NCBI GenBank assembly: GCA_028023455.1
Contig: JAQFVV010012529.1
Span: 1,738,001-1,802,000 of the forward strand
Origin: Epiperipatus broadwayi
Taxonomy: Eukaryota > Onychophora > Udeonychophora > Euonychophora > Peripatidae
Reading direction: 5' to 3'
DNA length: 64,000 nt
The notes below the pieces were generated by a model. It was given only the letters and a program-made list of their open reading frames with translations. It was not told the DNA's origin and did no database searches. The position numbers and the translations under genes are program-made. This document shows, piece after piece, positions 11,060 to 23,379 of this stretch (position 1 is its first letter; each line of letters starts with the position of its first letter).

Positions 11060-12850
11060 AGAGTGGGGAATGTAAAATAAAGTGGCTAACAGGTTTATCT
11101 GGGCATAATTGCTGAGATATTCTTGATTTCATTTAAGGAGAAGCCATAATACATCACATCTATCTATAAGAGCATTGCTATGAATTAATTTAATAATAAA
11201 TTTTGCCTTAAAGACTTAATTTTGGCCTACTTTGAAATAAAAATTGGAATTGTGAACCAGGTTTATTGCTGTCTGGTCATTTTGAATTCTGAAAAAGCTT
11301 TTCTTCAAAGATAAAGCTTGATTGGTTGAGTTAAAAATGCTGTACAACTGAAGACTTGGTGTGCATTAGTAGTTTGATAATGATCTTTCATAACACAGAT
11401 AAAATGACCTCTTGCAAAGCATTACCTAATAAATATTGAAAAATCATAGACCAGTACTGAATTCTGGAGGGAAAGTCTTTTAATAAATCAACTACTTCCT
11501 CAAATCTCAATTATAACAGAAGCTGCTTATGATCTCAAACATATATAAAAACTATTATCTTTAATTAGATTGTTTATCCAAATTATTTTTTTAAAAATGT
11601 TAGTCTGTTCAAATACTAAGTCAATTTAAATTTTAAATGTAGTGTTTAGTTACTGGAATGTAAGCATATTAGGTATGCTAGTGACTGAATACTATTTATA
11701 GTTAATCTTTAGTGTTTGTATTATGATTGAATTCAGAGTAAATTACTCCATTATTTGCAACTATCAAAAATGTTGATTATTGGGTTTAGCTGCTTAATTA
11801 CCAATTGGAACCAAATTTAAAAAGCTATATTACCATTAAGTAATCAGTTACAACAGAATCAATGATTATCTGTGTTAGTAAAATTGCTTGTGATGGCAAC
11901 AATCATCTGATTGGTAATGGATAGTGAGTAGACAATATTTTAAGCTTATTACTTTTTTTTTAATCTGCAAAATGGCAAGGGAAAAAAATATTTTCATATA
12001 TTTTATGCTAGAGATCTTTCTTCTTCTTTGTATAAAGCCAAGAGATACATATTGACTTCTTTCTTAACAACTTTGAATCAAACACCATATATATCATTAA
12101 TAACATGATCTTTACAACCAAAGCCTACTACTAACATATTATTTTCCTCAATAAAATTTAAATAACTATCTCTTTGGTTAAAAGTTACAATTTTTTTTTT
12201 TTCATTTTTAATTAACTGAACTTGAACACATACATGAATAGAAGTGGGGCATTTGCTTCACTATCTACTTTTTTTAGTATAATGTCTTTGGTATGTGAAA
12301 CTCCAATAAACGAATTAGCTTTTCATCATGTTCTTAGATGAGCTTTTTAAAATTTTTATCATGCTACCTTTGAGTATGCCTAAGGTCATGATGTTTATGT
12401 GCAGTACAAATTTCCTTCCATATACATACTGTTTGCCAATCTGATCATAGATGCTCATATTTATAGGTAGTGGTGAACCATATATAGATATATTTGTATT
12501 TCAATATGTAGTACAGAATTTTTTATTACAAATTATGCACATTAGTTATCAACTAAAATAATTAGCAAAAAATAAAAAAATATAATTAGCAATTTGATAA
12601 TTAATAAATACTGCTATTTTACTCTTTTCTAACAATAAAAAAAGAATAGTATATTCCTTTTTTTTTGTAAATGGACAAATACATTAGCTAAACAATACCC
12701 CCCCACACACACACACACACTGTTTTTTAAAAGATATAAGTTCTACAATATTGCTACTTTAATAAAAAATTATATCAGATACTTGCTTGTGATGTTTTAT
12801 AATTACAACATGACACTACAAAATTAAAATTTAGAACATTTTTTTTTTTA
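11060..12850. other. AT-rich sequence with a CA microsatellite
   Basis: No gene recognised. A (CA)n tract preceded by a run of C lies at about 12700-12720. Confidence 0.5.
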
Positions 12851-15650
12851 CTCATTTCATTCACTATCACCATCATCATCAACCATTATCAATCCACTGC
12901 AGGATGTTCTCTCCAAGTTCAATCCATCTTCTCTGATCGTTAGCATCTCTTGTCCACATTACCCCTGCACACTTTCTTATTTCATCCATCCATCTAACAT
13001 ATGGTCTCTTTCTGGGTCTTTTACAATCTCTTGGAATCCAGATTAAGATTTCAATTGTCCATCTATTAGCATCTTTTCTAGAAATATGTCCAGCCCAACT
13101 TCACTTCAGTCTTTTAATTTTTTCATTGAGATCAGTAACACCTGTTTGTTCTCTTACCCATATATTACGTTTTCAATCTCTTCTTGTTACTCCCAACATG
13201 CACTCTCCATACTTCTTTGAGTAATCTGAAGTCTCCGTATTGCTCTTCTATTAAGTGTCCAAGTCTCAGATCCATAAGTAAGAACTGGTAAAACATATTT
13301 ATTAAAAACCTTCCTTTTCAAACACATAGGCATATTTCCTTTTAGTATCAAGTTATTGCTACCAAAAGCACTCCAACTAAGTTTAATTCTATGATTAATT
13401 TCATCCATTATGTTTCCATCTATATTAATAATCTGACCAAGGTATTTGTAACCTTAACTTCTTCTAACTCATAATAATCAATCTTTATTTTCATATTTTA
13501 AGAAAGTCCATTAAACATTAGTCTTTTTAAAATTTATCTTTAGCCATCAGCAAAATCTAAATGACTTAAATAATTTCCATTTACTTTCACTCCTTTAGCT
13601 CCCTATTTTAATCCACAAAATACTTCTTGCAGCACTGCTATCTTTTCCAAAGACTTTATCATGTGGTTGAGTGTTAGTATTCATTCATTTATAGTTAAAA
13701 TCTTCAAAGCGCATGTGCAACAGCGTAATGCTGTTTTAAATATTACACTTTACAAACATCGCGCTATATAAAAATGATTTATTTACTTACACCCTTCTCA
13801 ATGTTGACTAGTATCATTATGTAATCTAATTGTTGCTGTTGCATTTTTATAAATATTCTTTAAAATATGACAATATCCTGGATCTATACCTTAGTGATGC
13901 AATGCTTTAATCACTAAAGAAATGTTTATAGAATCAAATGCCTTTTCATAATCTACAAATCCAAAACATAATGGCAACTCATATTCATTTGTCCTTTCTA
14001 TAACTTCTCTCAATACCTGGATATGATCTACTGTACTAAAACCACTTTTAAATCAAGCTTGTTCTCTTGGTTGGTGGAAATCCAATGTTCTTTGTAGATG
14101 AGTTGTAATTATCTTGATAAATTTTTTGTATAAAACTGATAAAAGGCTGATAGGTCTGTAATTTTCAATTTTTCTTTATCACCTTTTTAAAATATTAATA
14201 CTGCATTCTTCCAATCATCTGGTACATCTTTATCATTTGGTATATAATTTTGCTAAAAAAATTTCTATTTCTTCACCTGCTTCTTTAAATTATATCAATT
14301 ATAACTCCATCATTACCTGGAGCCTTTTCTTTCTTCATACATTTAATTGCATGTCTCACTTCTCCATTTAAAATTCTGGGCAATTCGAAAGATGTATAGG
14401 AGGTACTTGTTCTTTATTATTATATAATTCTTGATAAAAGTCTTCTACCCATTTCATGATGTCATCTCTCTTTTTAGTAATAATTCAATCTTTTTTTCTT
14501 ATTGCCGATATAAATTTCCTACCAATACCAAAATGTTGTTTTACACTCTGGAGACTTTTACTTTCTTCTACAGTTTTCCTTGCTAGTTTATAGTTATACT
14601 TTCTTATATAATTTTCCAATTCTTTTCTGCACCATTTTACAAAATTCGAGATATTCAATCCCTTTTAATGCATTATTTTTGTATATCTTCATATTCCTTC
14701 TTTTCTTCATAAATTCTCTAGTCTCAGTAGAAATTTTATTGGTCAATTGCTGCTTTTTTTTACCAGTTATTTTTGTTGCAGTTTTTAAAAGTGTATCAGT
14801 TATTTTCATATTAATTTCATCCAAATCTGAATCATGTTCAAAATCTATTAATACTTGAAACCAATTTTTAAGTTATAATTTAAATTCATTAGAATATTTC
14901 CGAAGATTAAGAATATCAACTGTAAATATTGTTTTTCTTAATAATTTTTGTCTCTCTAGTTTTGCATTAACACATATCTTACATCTTATTAATCGATGAT
15001 CACTTCCTGTGTTAAATTTATTAAGAACATTACAATCTTGAAATATGTATTTTCTGTTAGTCAAATTATAATCAAATTCTGCTGCACCTTCATTCGGATG
15101 CTTCCATGCCCATTTCCTTTTAACATTTTTCTCAAAAAAAGAATTCATAATATAGTTTTTCTTTTTCTGCAAATTCCATTAGTCTATGTCCTCTCTCATT
15201 TCTATTACCATAACCAAAATTACCTACAGCACGTTCATCTTTCATTTGTTTACCAAATCTAGCATTAAAGTCCCCCATAACAATTTTAAAATGTTGTTTA
15301 CTCTGATCAAAAGTCTTTTGTACATCCATATAAAAATCTTCTACTACTTTATCACTACGAGAACGTGTTGGGGCATAAACCTGAATTATCTGTATTTGGT
15401 ATCCGCTATTAAGTTGTATAACTAATCTTGCCACTCTGTCAGATACACCATCAATCTCCACAATGTTGTTCTTCCACTTTTTATTTATAATGAATCCACT
15501 TTTTAAGTCGTCTCTTCACCTTTTCTTCTAACTTCACGAAGTCCAATAATGTCCCATTTAATATAAGACAGTTAGTTCTTCTAATTTTTGCAATCTACCT
15601 TCACATGAAAGTGATCTGCAGTTGTAAGTACCTAAACAAAGTCATCATCA
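12848..15650 (-). mobile_element. RTE-like LINE, nearly full length, degraded
   Basis: Read from 15650 down: an apurinic/apyrimidinic endonuclease domain (start-like LGTYNCRSL at ~15630, IIQVYAPT, MGDFNARFG, GYGNRNERGHRLMEFA at 15461-15132, GSDHRLIRCK at ~15000), a linker, the reverse transcriptase (~14350-13800: NYRPISLL, VDYEKAFDS), and the thumb/C-terminus (13408-12880: LTYGSETWTL, WAGHIS-like, RPRKRPYVRWMDEI). It ends in GGTTGATGATGATGG. Numerous stops and frameshifts. The stretch 13660-13800 replaces the expected block before the catalytic FADD and carries CpG-containing sequence unlike its surroundings. Same family as 4300-5130. Confidence 0.85.
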
Positions 15651-15659
15651 AATGGCAGC

Positions 15660-16780
15660 CTGAGTCTGCATACCCTCTGTCTTCAGCCACCAACTGCTGA
15701 TTTGGTTGGTGACTTTACAGCCTTCTGGGAATAAGGGCCATGATTTATTTTTGCCTATCATAATTGTATATATCTATTGGAAAAATATTTATCATTTACA
15801 CAAACATTCATTCTGCCTTATCAGGCAACTGAGAAGAAAGACCATGGTGTTTCTTGATCTTAAACTCAGAGGTAAAAAGCCAATAAACTCACCACACTGT
15901 ATAATGCATGTTGGTGAGCAGACCATCCATGTTCGTATACTATATGAATAATCACATAGTAACAACAGCTGTAATGATAAGAACGTATACAGTGGACATT
16001 AGGAATTTGCCCTGCTCAGTTCCTTTAAGGCCTCCAAGAGGAGCCAAAGGGTCTCCTTTCAGTTTTAATAGCAAACTCCTTTCTGCATATATATATATAA
16101 TGCAGTTAGTTAATTGAAAACATTGATATAGTGGGATGACTATTTTTATCAATATGACCCAGACCACAATATCTGCTTTAATTTTACGCTAATAAAGACA
16201 TAGGTTAAATTAATTGTTAGTGTCAATGTTATATTCAAGCCATGATTGATTAGAAATAGTTCATTGAAATGAGTTGACACTAATCTTTACAATGAAGCAA
16301 ACAATACACAAACACTATAAGATATTAGTTGCATTACTCAACATTATAACCTATCTAAATCATCATTTTTTTCTTGCATCTCCCAAGTAGAATTATATTA
16401 TAACACAAAAGTTTTATTATAAAGCAATGAAAAATAAGTTCCTTTCCAAGTTTCTGAAAACTAAGAAAAATAGTTGACAGAATTTATAATTCAACTTAAA
16501 GAACCTAGCTAACAAATATGTGGTTCGCTAATAGACAATACCTAATTTTGATTGCCAAATAAAGATCTAATTTACTCACATAGCCAGATAGCTACTAGTT
16601 GGAAAAACAAAGACTTCCTACTATTTGAATACAAAACAATCATTGCAGTAAGATAAATTTCTACACAAGTGAAATCATTCTTTATAATGCATGTAATTTT
16701 ATTTGCTAAAATATCATTACACAAGTAGTAACAGGTATGTCTATTGAATCTTATTGGCCAAAATTTTTTTGGTATATATT
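15660..16780. other. no recognised gene
   Basis: The first 300 bp may be 5' untranslated sequence of the minus-strand LINE. Open stretches at 15706-15951 and 15952-16167 show no family I know and overlap on opposite strands. Confidence 0.4.
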
Positions 16781-17390
16781 GAGATGTAAATGTCTATGAC
16801 ATTTAATTTAATAATAGCCACACTGATGTTTAAATCAAGATTTAATATGGCAGATATGTATTTAACAATATGATAAATTATGGGGGGGGGGGGGATTTCA
16901 ATTATTGTAAAAGATTCAACATTATTAAAGATTGTTAAAATCATAAAATTAAGTATGTGCATCATTGCTATTGTGTCACACATATATCTCCATTTTTCAA
17001 AAATTGTTTTGAGATAAATTAAAAATAATTATGTAAATCTAAAATAAATAATCCTGAAAAAATTATTTTTATTAAAATCAAAAGAAAGAAATTGAGAAAA
17101 GAATTGTTTGATCACTATTTTCAAATATTATTTTTTATAATGTTAGAAATGTGGAAAGTAAATAAACCAGGCTTTATAACTACATTTATAATCAGACTAT
17201 AGTTTATTAAGATTAAGCATAAATCAAAATTGTAACTTAAATTTAGGAATAAAAATCATCAAATATTTGGAAATATTATAAATTAAATGTACAATCAATA
17301 AAAACAATCCTAATTAATACATTTATCAGCAATTATCTTAGAAAAACAAATATTTAACTGAGATTAGATAATAACATATTTGCCAAACAA
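16780..17390 (+). repeat. 600-bp direct repeat, copy 1
   Basis: Aligns by eye with 20200-20790 over its whole length, with indels (roughly 70% identity): both share ACTGATGTTTAAATCAA, AAAATAATTATGTAAA.CTAA, TTTTTATTAAAATCAAA and ATGT.AGAAATGTGG. No coding seen. It contains a run of 12-13 G near 16881. Either copies of an unnamed element or traces of an old ~3.4-kb duplication. Confidence 0.6.
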
Positions 17391-17464
17391 TATTCAATTA
17401 TTATTGTTCCAGTTCAAACTGTCAATTATTTAAATAATTCATCATGCTAAATCTGAGGATTAGA

Positions 17465-17753
17465 TAGCTTTAGATAGAATTTGTCTGAAGGTTTGTAATG
17501 ATAGTATATTATTAGATGTGATATATTGGACAATTTCCATCATCTATGAGTTAATGTTGAATTTTAAATTTTCCAAATACAAACAACTTGTTAGTAATAT
17601 CATACAAATAGACAACACTAACCTGTGTTATCTATTTATGTGTTATTATTAACAAGTTGTTTGTATTTGGAAAGTTTAAAATTTTCAATACATTCAACAT
17701 TAACTCATAAATGATGGAAATAGTCCAACATATCACATCTAGCTTTAGATAGA
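17465..17753. mobile_element. foldback element with PLE-like ends and 14-bp TSD
   Basis: Two inverted arms (about 17500-17605 and 17640-17740) sharing CATCATCTATGAGTTAATGT-type and CCAAATACAAACAACTTGTT sequence fold on a ~35-bp loop. The 261-bp element is bracketed by an exact 14-bp direct repeat, TAGCTTTAGATAGA (17465-17478 and 17740-17753). Its arms match the inverted ends of the PLE at 44611-46613. I infer a nonautonomous foldback mobilised by the same machinery. Confidence 0.75.
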
Positions 17754-18911
17754 GATTGGGAGAAAGAATGATTCACTAGCATTTGCAAGACTGAAGATAA
17801 AGTCATCAATAGGATAATTAATTGCTACAGCAAATTGCATTGTTATCTACATCAAGGAATCAAATGAATATATAAACATGATTGGCTAGTCTTTTCTTTA
17901 GAACTGTTGTCTTAACTATGTGAGCCTTGCAAAAACTTGAAAAAAGGACAAACAATTAAATGTCATAATGCCATTGTCTACTCTGTCATAATTTTAGAAA
18001 ATAGTTACATCTACAGTATTTTTAAATTAAATTACGAGTTTTAAAAATAACTTATCAGTCAATAATACATAGCCTGCAACAAGATATGGAATATTAAATA
18101 AGTCCTAAAACTATGAATAAATGTTAAAGAAACTAGTAATGAAAAAAAAACGGATGTATAAAACTAGGCTCTGATATCTTACTAGATGCACTATAAATAT
18201 GAATTATAGGTGAAAATTCAAATTTATAAAATTTAAAAGTATATACTTGAAAAAATCTTTAATTAATCTGTAAGTAATTTAACTTTGTTTTTGTTTTTTT
18301 AGTTTTTTAACATTTATAATTATTTTATTTTGAAATCGAATATTTATTATATTCTTAAATGTTACTATGAAATACACACAGATTTAATCTTTGAATCAAT
18401 ATGTGTACATTCACAACTTGCTTCTTTTTTTATTTTGAATTAAAATAAATATATTGCTGGCTATTATTTGATAACATTTTTTTTGAGCAAACATGTATGT
18501 AAACATTATATTAAGTACATGCATTTATTTATAATTCATTTTATTATTATATAAGCATTAGAGTAATTATATTTTGATTTCCCTTATGAAATTACTAGGA
18601 CCAGATAATTATTTTATCAGCATGTTTAATTATTTCTGTCTTTCTAATAAATTGTGGGGCAGAATTTTGTATGTGTTTAGATTTTCAATATTTATTTAGT
18701 TTGTTTTGTGGTAAACAATATTTGTTATATAATATTAAATTCTTATTAAAGTTCTGCTCATTTTATATATGTGTTTGTTTGGTACATTATAACTGTTATT
18801 AAACAAGGCAAAACTCTCCACACAGTAGTGCCACCCTGTGCCAACCAGAGTAATCAATGGATGCCAGAAGGCTTGTGCATAAAATCCCTATCTAATGCCT
18901 ACTCATCCAAT

Positions 18912-18956
18912 ATCTCCAGACTAGTTTCTGGCTTGTGGCCTTTGTCAGTGAGGAGC
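18912..18956 (-). ncRNA. hammerhead-like motif, family 1
   Basis: Minus strand: CUGACAA (18948-18942; G8 lost), stem II GGC-CACAA-GCC, GAAA (18928-18925), C-UA-G mini stem III, GUC (18921-18919), then UGGAGA, which partly pairs with UCCUCA upstream. Confidence 0.6.
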
Positions 18957-19001
18957 TTTGGATCTGACAGCACTGCTCCTAGATCTTAGGATCTAATGTA
19001 A

Positions 19002-19043
19002 CCCTCACTGATGAAGGCCAAAAGCCAGAAACTAGTCTGGGGA
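19002..19043 (+). ncRNA. hammerhead-like motif, family 1, intact core
   Basis: CUGAUGA (19008-19014), stem II GGC-CAAAA-GCC set off by an A.A mismatch, GAAA (19028-19031), a 2-bp stem III (A-U, C-G) around the UA loop, GUC (19035-19037), then UGGGG pairing with CCUCA upstream (one G.U pair). All consensus core bases of a type I hammerhead are present. Cleavage would fall after 19037. The very short stem III suggests activity, if any, as a dimer, as described for PLE and retrozyme hammerheads. Confidence 0.65.
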
Positions 19044-19433
19044 TATTGGACGAGTAGGCACTAGATAGGGATTTTATGCACAAGCCTTCTGGCATCCATT
19101 GATTACTCTGGTTGGCACTATTGTATGGAGAGTTTTGCCTTGTTTAATAACAATTATGTGCTAGTATAAGAGATAGTGACGTTTAGTGGTTTAACACCAA
19201 ACCTGCCTAATAGGATAGTGGTGGCTATGTAAGAGCCAAAAACACCAAAATGCATGGGTGCTGAACTGAGTTCAGACCCATATGACTATATAAGCTATTG
19301 AGCTTAGATTGAAAATATTATTGTGTTTTCAATTTCATTCTCATAGTTTTGTAGTTAAGTAGAGTTAAAAGGTGGCTGCTGGAGGGTTGCATTAGATCCT
19401 AACATCTAGGAGCAGTGCTCTCAGATCCAAGGC

Positions 19434-19475
19434 TCCTCAATGATGAAGGCCACAAGCCAGAAACTAGTCTGAGGA
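19434..19475 (+). ncRNA. hammerhead-like motif, family 1
   Basis: Stem I is a perfect six pairs, UCCUCA (19434-19439) with UGAGGA (19470-19475). The core reads AUGAUGA, so C3 is lost. Stem II GGC-CACAA-GCC, GAAA and GUC are intact. Confidence 0.6.
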
Positions 19476-20199
19476 TATTGGATGAATAGGCACTAGATAG
19501 GAATTTTATGCACAAGTTTTCTAGCATCCATTGATTCTCTGGTTGGAGAGTTTTGCCTTGTTTAATAACAATTATGTGCTAGTATAAAAGATAGTGATCA
19601 TGTGATGTTTAGTGGTTTTACATTATAAATGAAGAGTTGTGTTTAAAAAACTATGTTAGATAACCAGGTGTGGTAATATGACTAATAGTAAATAATAAAG
19701 AGAGCCTGACAAAGAAATGGTAGTAGCTTTCTAATTACAGTGATTAAAGCTGTGTTTTTGGAAAAATGAAAGCTAGGTATCATTCTATAACTTTTTGTAA
19801 AATCTGGTACACACAAATTGGCACATCAATGTGAGGATTTGAAATCAAATGAATAAATTCAATTGCTTTTTTTTTTTTTACATTAGAATATAATTTGGCT
19901 TATTATGGAAGATCTAAGTATATAATTATATTACACTCTTCTGAAAATTGTCTCATAAACTGATAAAAATAAATAAATTTAATTAATAATATTTTATCAA
20001 GTAAATAAAATTAACTATACCAAATTTGGTTCAAGAATAAAATCACTTGAAAAGAAAAATAATAAATGACCACAATATAAAAATAATTAATAAAAATAAA
20101 TGGTAATAATTGTATGAGCATTATGAATGGAAATAAATAAAAAAAAAAAGGATCATGAAAGATAAAGAACACTAAGATTTATTAAAGGATACTTTTATT

Positions 20200-20790
20200 T
20201 TCATTTTAGATGAGAAGATGATAATTTACTTAATATAATATCAGTCATACTGATGTTTAAATCAAACTTTAATATGAAGATATGTTTTAATAATATGATA
20301 AAATACAGAGACAAAAATATTAAATTATAATTAAAGATTCAATATTGAATAAATACAACATTATAACATTGTAGTTATAAATGTAAAAAAAGTGCTTTTC
20401 TTGATTGACATCTTTCAATAATTATTTTGGAATAGATTTAAAATAATTATGTAAAGCTAAAATAATTAAATAATACTGAATATATCATTTTTATTAAAAT
20501 CAAACTGTTCTGCTTACTACTTTCAAATATTAATTTTTATAATGTCAGAAATGTGGTAAAATACAATTTTATAATCACATTTGTAATTATAATTTTTTTT
20601 ATATTAAGAATGAATATAAATCAAAATTTTAAATTAAATTTGTAAATGAAAATCATGAAATATTTAGGAATATTGTACATTAAAATGCAAAGTCAATAAA
20701 AAACATGATAATTGTTTTTATCTGTAATTAATTAAAAAAACAACAACAAGATCTTAACTGAAATACTTAACATGTTAATTGGGTAATACA
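20200..20790 (+). repeat. 600-bp direct repeat, copy 2
   Basis: Partner of 16780-17390 in the same orientation. No coding potential. The intervening 2.8 kb holds the PLE-like foldback and the hammerhead foldback, so the repeat is older or independent of them. Confidence 0.6.
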
Positions 20791-20860
20791 GCATCTATTC
20801 GTTTTTCACTAGCAACAGCGCCATCGAACGAATAGACGATGTATTACCGTTAATTGCCAT
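20776..20860. repeat. short near-perfect hairpin
   Basis: GGTAATACAGCATCTATTCG (from ~20789) is repeated in inverted form after a ~25-nt loop, 22 of 24 bases pairing next to the loop, flanked by imperfect TTAATT pairs. The loop (CAACAGCGCCATCG) is GC-rich compared with the surroundings. It could be a small MITE-like foldback or a pre-miRNA-like hairpin; the sequence alone does not decide. Confidence 0.7.
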
Positions 20861-20869
20861 GGAATGTTT

Positions 20870-23270
20870 TGATAAATCATAGAAGACCATTAGAATCAAT
20901 GATTTTATTTTGAAATTAATCAACTAACTACTACAAGTTAATATTTCAAAGTGTTAACAATTTATTTTTCAAATATAATTTTAAAATTCATGCAATTTGA
21001 GGACTTCAATTTTCTATCTTAGGTATTCCCCTTTTCCATGTTAATAAAATTAGTTTTCATATTTTTTTAAGACTTTCAAATAAGCTTTAGTTGAGATATC
21101 TTATCCAGTTAATATTTGATTGAAATCAAACATATATTCTTTGTTCTGCTATTTTTCCTATCATGTTCTCATAAAAAATAGAAAAAAATAATTTGTTTTC
21201 AATTAATAAATAATAAAGACAAATTATTTTTTAAAATAATAATGTAATTTATTTATTGAAACATTTTATATAAGAATTTTAGTAAAATTTTATAATTTAC
21301 ATATTAAAAGATTTTCAATTTAGACTTTGGTTTATATATATATATATTATTTAGTATGGAGGGAGTTTGAAAGTCTGGGTTCAAATCCGTCTAATTATAT
21401 TTAGTATGTAGTAAATATTTGCATTCTAAACCAAGTTTTTTATTTCACGTATAGAATGACTTCAATAGCTTAGGTTCACCAGTTTACATTTTCATATATT
21501 AAAATATTTCAAAATGTTACCCTCTAGAAATTATGATGTTATATATATTCCAAATAGATTTTAAATATATATATATTTCATAAAAGTTTTTGATGAATAT
21601 ATTTGATATATATAATTAGAATCTATTATATACAAATATTAAGAGTGCATATAGATTCAACAATATTATTATTATATATATCTGATATAGGTTTTAGATA
21701 TATATATATAATTAGGATTTCTCATTTATATGCCGAAATTTTTTAGATTTTCTGCTTTATAAATATTAGACTATATACAGTGCTTTTTTTTTTTTTTTCA
21801 TAAAAATGACACATCAAGTGGTACATCAACATCTATCACTGACGAGTATATGGCTGGAATGAATTCTGATTTAAAATGTGAATCTATCTATTCTGACAGT
21901 GATGGCAATATTAGTGAAGAAGTTACAAATATAGATGAAGAGAGAAAAAAATGTACTGTATAATGTTAGGTTTTAGCATTCAATAGGTATGCAAAATATT
22001 CCACTGCCACAAACACTGTTCCCCTTTAATGAGAGATCAGGTATCATTGTCAATATACACAGTGGTAGATGCTAAAGTATTGAAATATTTGATATAATTT
22101 TGACCCATTAATACAAAAAAATATGAAAACAAATAATTATGAAGATAAATTTTTATAAACAAGCATAACCATAATAGCTAAAAAACCCATCCATCTTTGT
22201 AAATGAATTGAGGTTGCTTTCGAGTGTAATGATATTGCAAAGCATCATTATAATAATATCACATTAGAATTGGATCTAATTAATCAAAAAAAAAAAAAAA
22301 AGTCCATATTTTCTATAAGTAATGAAAGTACCAGGTATTACCTTTTTTCATTTTTCTGATAATAAAAATTTCAATAAAAATGACTAGCTCTATAAGTTCT
22401 ATAAAATAATGAAATATTTGAGAGAACACTAAATTTATATATTCCAAATCAGATTCTAAATTTGGATGAAAGTCTAATGCTTTTGAAAGAATGCTATAGC
22501 TATAAAATATATAGTTTTTTCCTAGTTTCCACACTAAAATAAAATGATTCCTCTGAAAAAGACTATATATTTTTCTAGCAGTCATACTCGAATAAAACTG
22601 CATGACTAAAAAATTAATTTTGATAGATCTTAAAAAATCATTTTTATTACTACTAATACAAATTTTCCGGTGTTAAATCTTTAAACTGAAATTTCATTTA
22701 AATTTTACATTATCCATATGTTATGATTTATATCAGTTAATTGATTAAACTTTCATAATGACAAGCAATTTATTTGTTTTATTAAATGCCATAAACATAA
22801 GTGATAAATTTAATATTTAGAAGTAGAGACATACTAGGGAGAGTCAGTTAAAGTTTAATTTTCAAATATTCATATACCAAAAAGTTAAATTACCGAATTA
22901 ACAGAATGCTAGCATTGTAACTCGCCATTCAAGCTTTTGCAACTGTCATCAATAAAGACCTTGAGAAAAAAGTCAATTTCTTATACACATTATATAACAT
23001 TAAAAAAATTAAACAGAACTCTATACTGATAAAAATGTGATTTAATACCAAAAAATGTGAAACTGAGCACTGTTGCTTTACATTAAACATATGTTGTAAA
23101 AATAAATAAGTATATTACAAATAATTAGATTCCTAATCATTTTCAAGCTATCATAAAATTTTCCATCATTAAAACTATATTCATTTTTTGTAAACACAAT
23201 TTCAATCATGTTTACTTATTAATACATAATTTAAATATAGTATATACATTTACACACACACTCATTGTCA
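20870..23270. other. AT-rich sequence; one short open segment
   Basis: Mostly low-complexity A/T with TA-rich runs (21330-21720). The only coding-like stretch is 21799-21963, listed separately. Confidence 0.45.
21799..21963 (+). other. open, acidic Ser/Asp/Glu-rich segment, unrecognised
   Basis: Follows a 16-T tract and reads open for about 54 codons to TAA, with a composition (SITDEYMAG, SDSDGNISEE) richer in G and C codons than its surroundings. No consensus AG acceptor sits directly before it; an AG at ~21817 is possible. It may be a last exon, a transposon remnant or chance. Confidence 0.25.
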
Positions 23271-23278
23271 GACTGGAA

Positions 23279-23284
23279 TTTATT
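23279..23284 (-). promoter_or_regulatory. candidate poly(A) signal for SLC35B2
   Basis: AATAAA on the minus strand about 95 nt after the SLC35B2 stop codon. The hexamer is common in AT-rich DNA, so its use is only inferred from position. Confidence 0.4.
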
Positions 23285-23379
23285 CTATAAAACAGTTAAC
23301 ATATGGAGATGAACTTCCTCAAAGGAGATAACAATAAAAAGTCTTAAAATAAATAATATTTCCAGATCTTTCAAATTAT

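Larger units (their letters stand above)
18793..19618. mobile_element. hammerhead foldback element, locus 1 (family 1)
   Basis: An insertion bounded by the 10-bp direct repeat TACATTATAA (18783-18792, 19619-19628). The left part (to ~18998) is a unit in minus orientation, and the right part holds plus-oriented units repeating every ~430 bp. The minus and first plus copies form an inverted repeat with ~150-170-bp arms. Each unit has one hammerhead-like motif (18912-18956 minus, 19002-19043 plus, 19434-19475 plus). Unit landmarks: AGTTTTGCCTTGTTTAATAA, GGATAGTGGTGGCTATGTAA and AACTGAGTTCAGACCCATAT. No protein is encoded. An open frame crossing it (18771-18989) is coincidental. Confidence 0.8.

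Noticed and set aside
14580-15425. Several plus-strand frames of 79-92 codons
   Set aside because: Opposite-strand shadows of the minus-strand LINE endonuclease and linker.
18771-18989. 72-codon plus-strand frame
   Set aside because: It reads through a minus-oriented hammerhead repeat unit; the similar frame at 38853-39044 arises from the same repeat in another copy, and neither resembles a protein family.
19028-19100. Longer stem III of family 1 using the ACTAG near 19072
   Set aside because: This alternative leaves the U16.1 position unpaired or gives a wrong cleavage triplet. The short UA-loop stem III with GUC and a matching stem I fits the consensus better.
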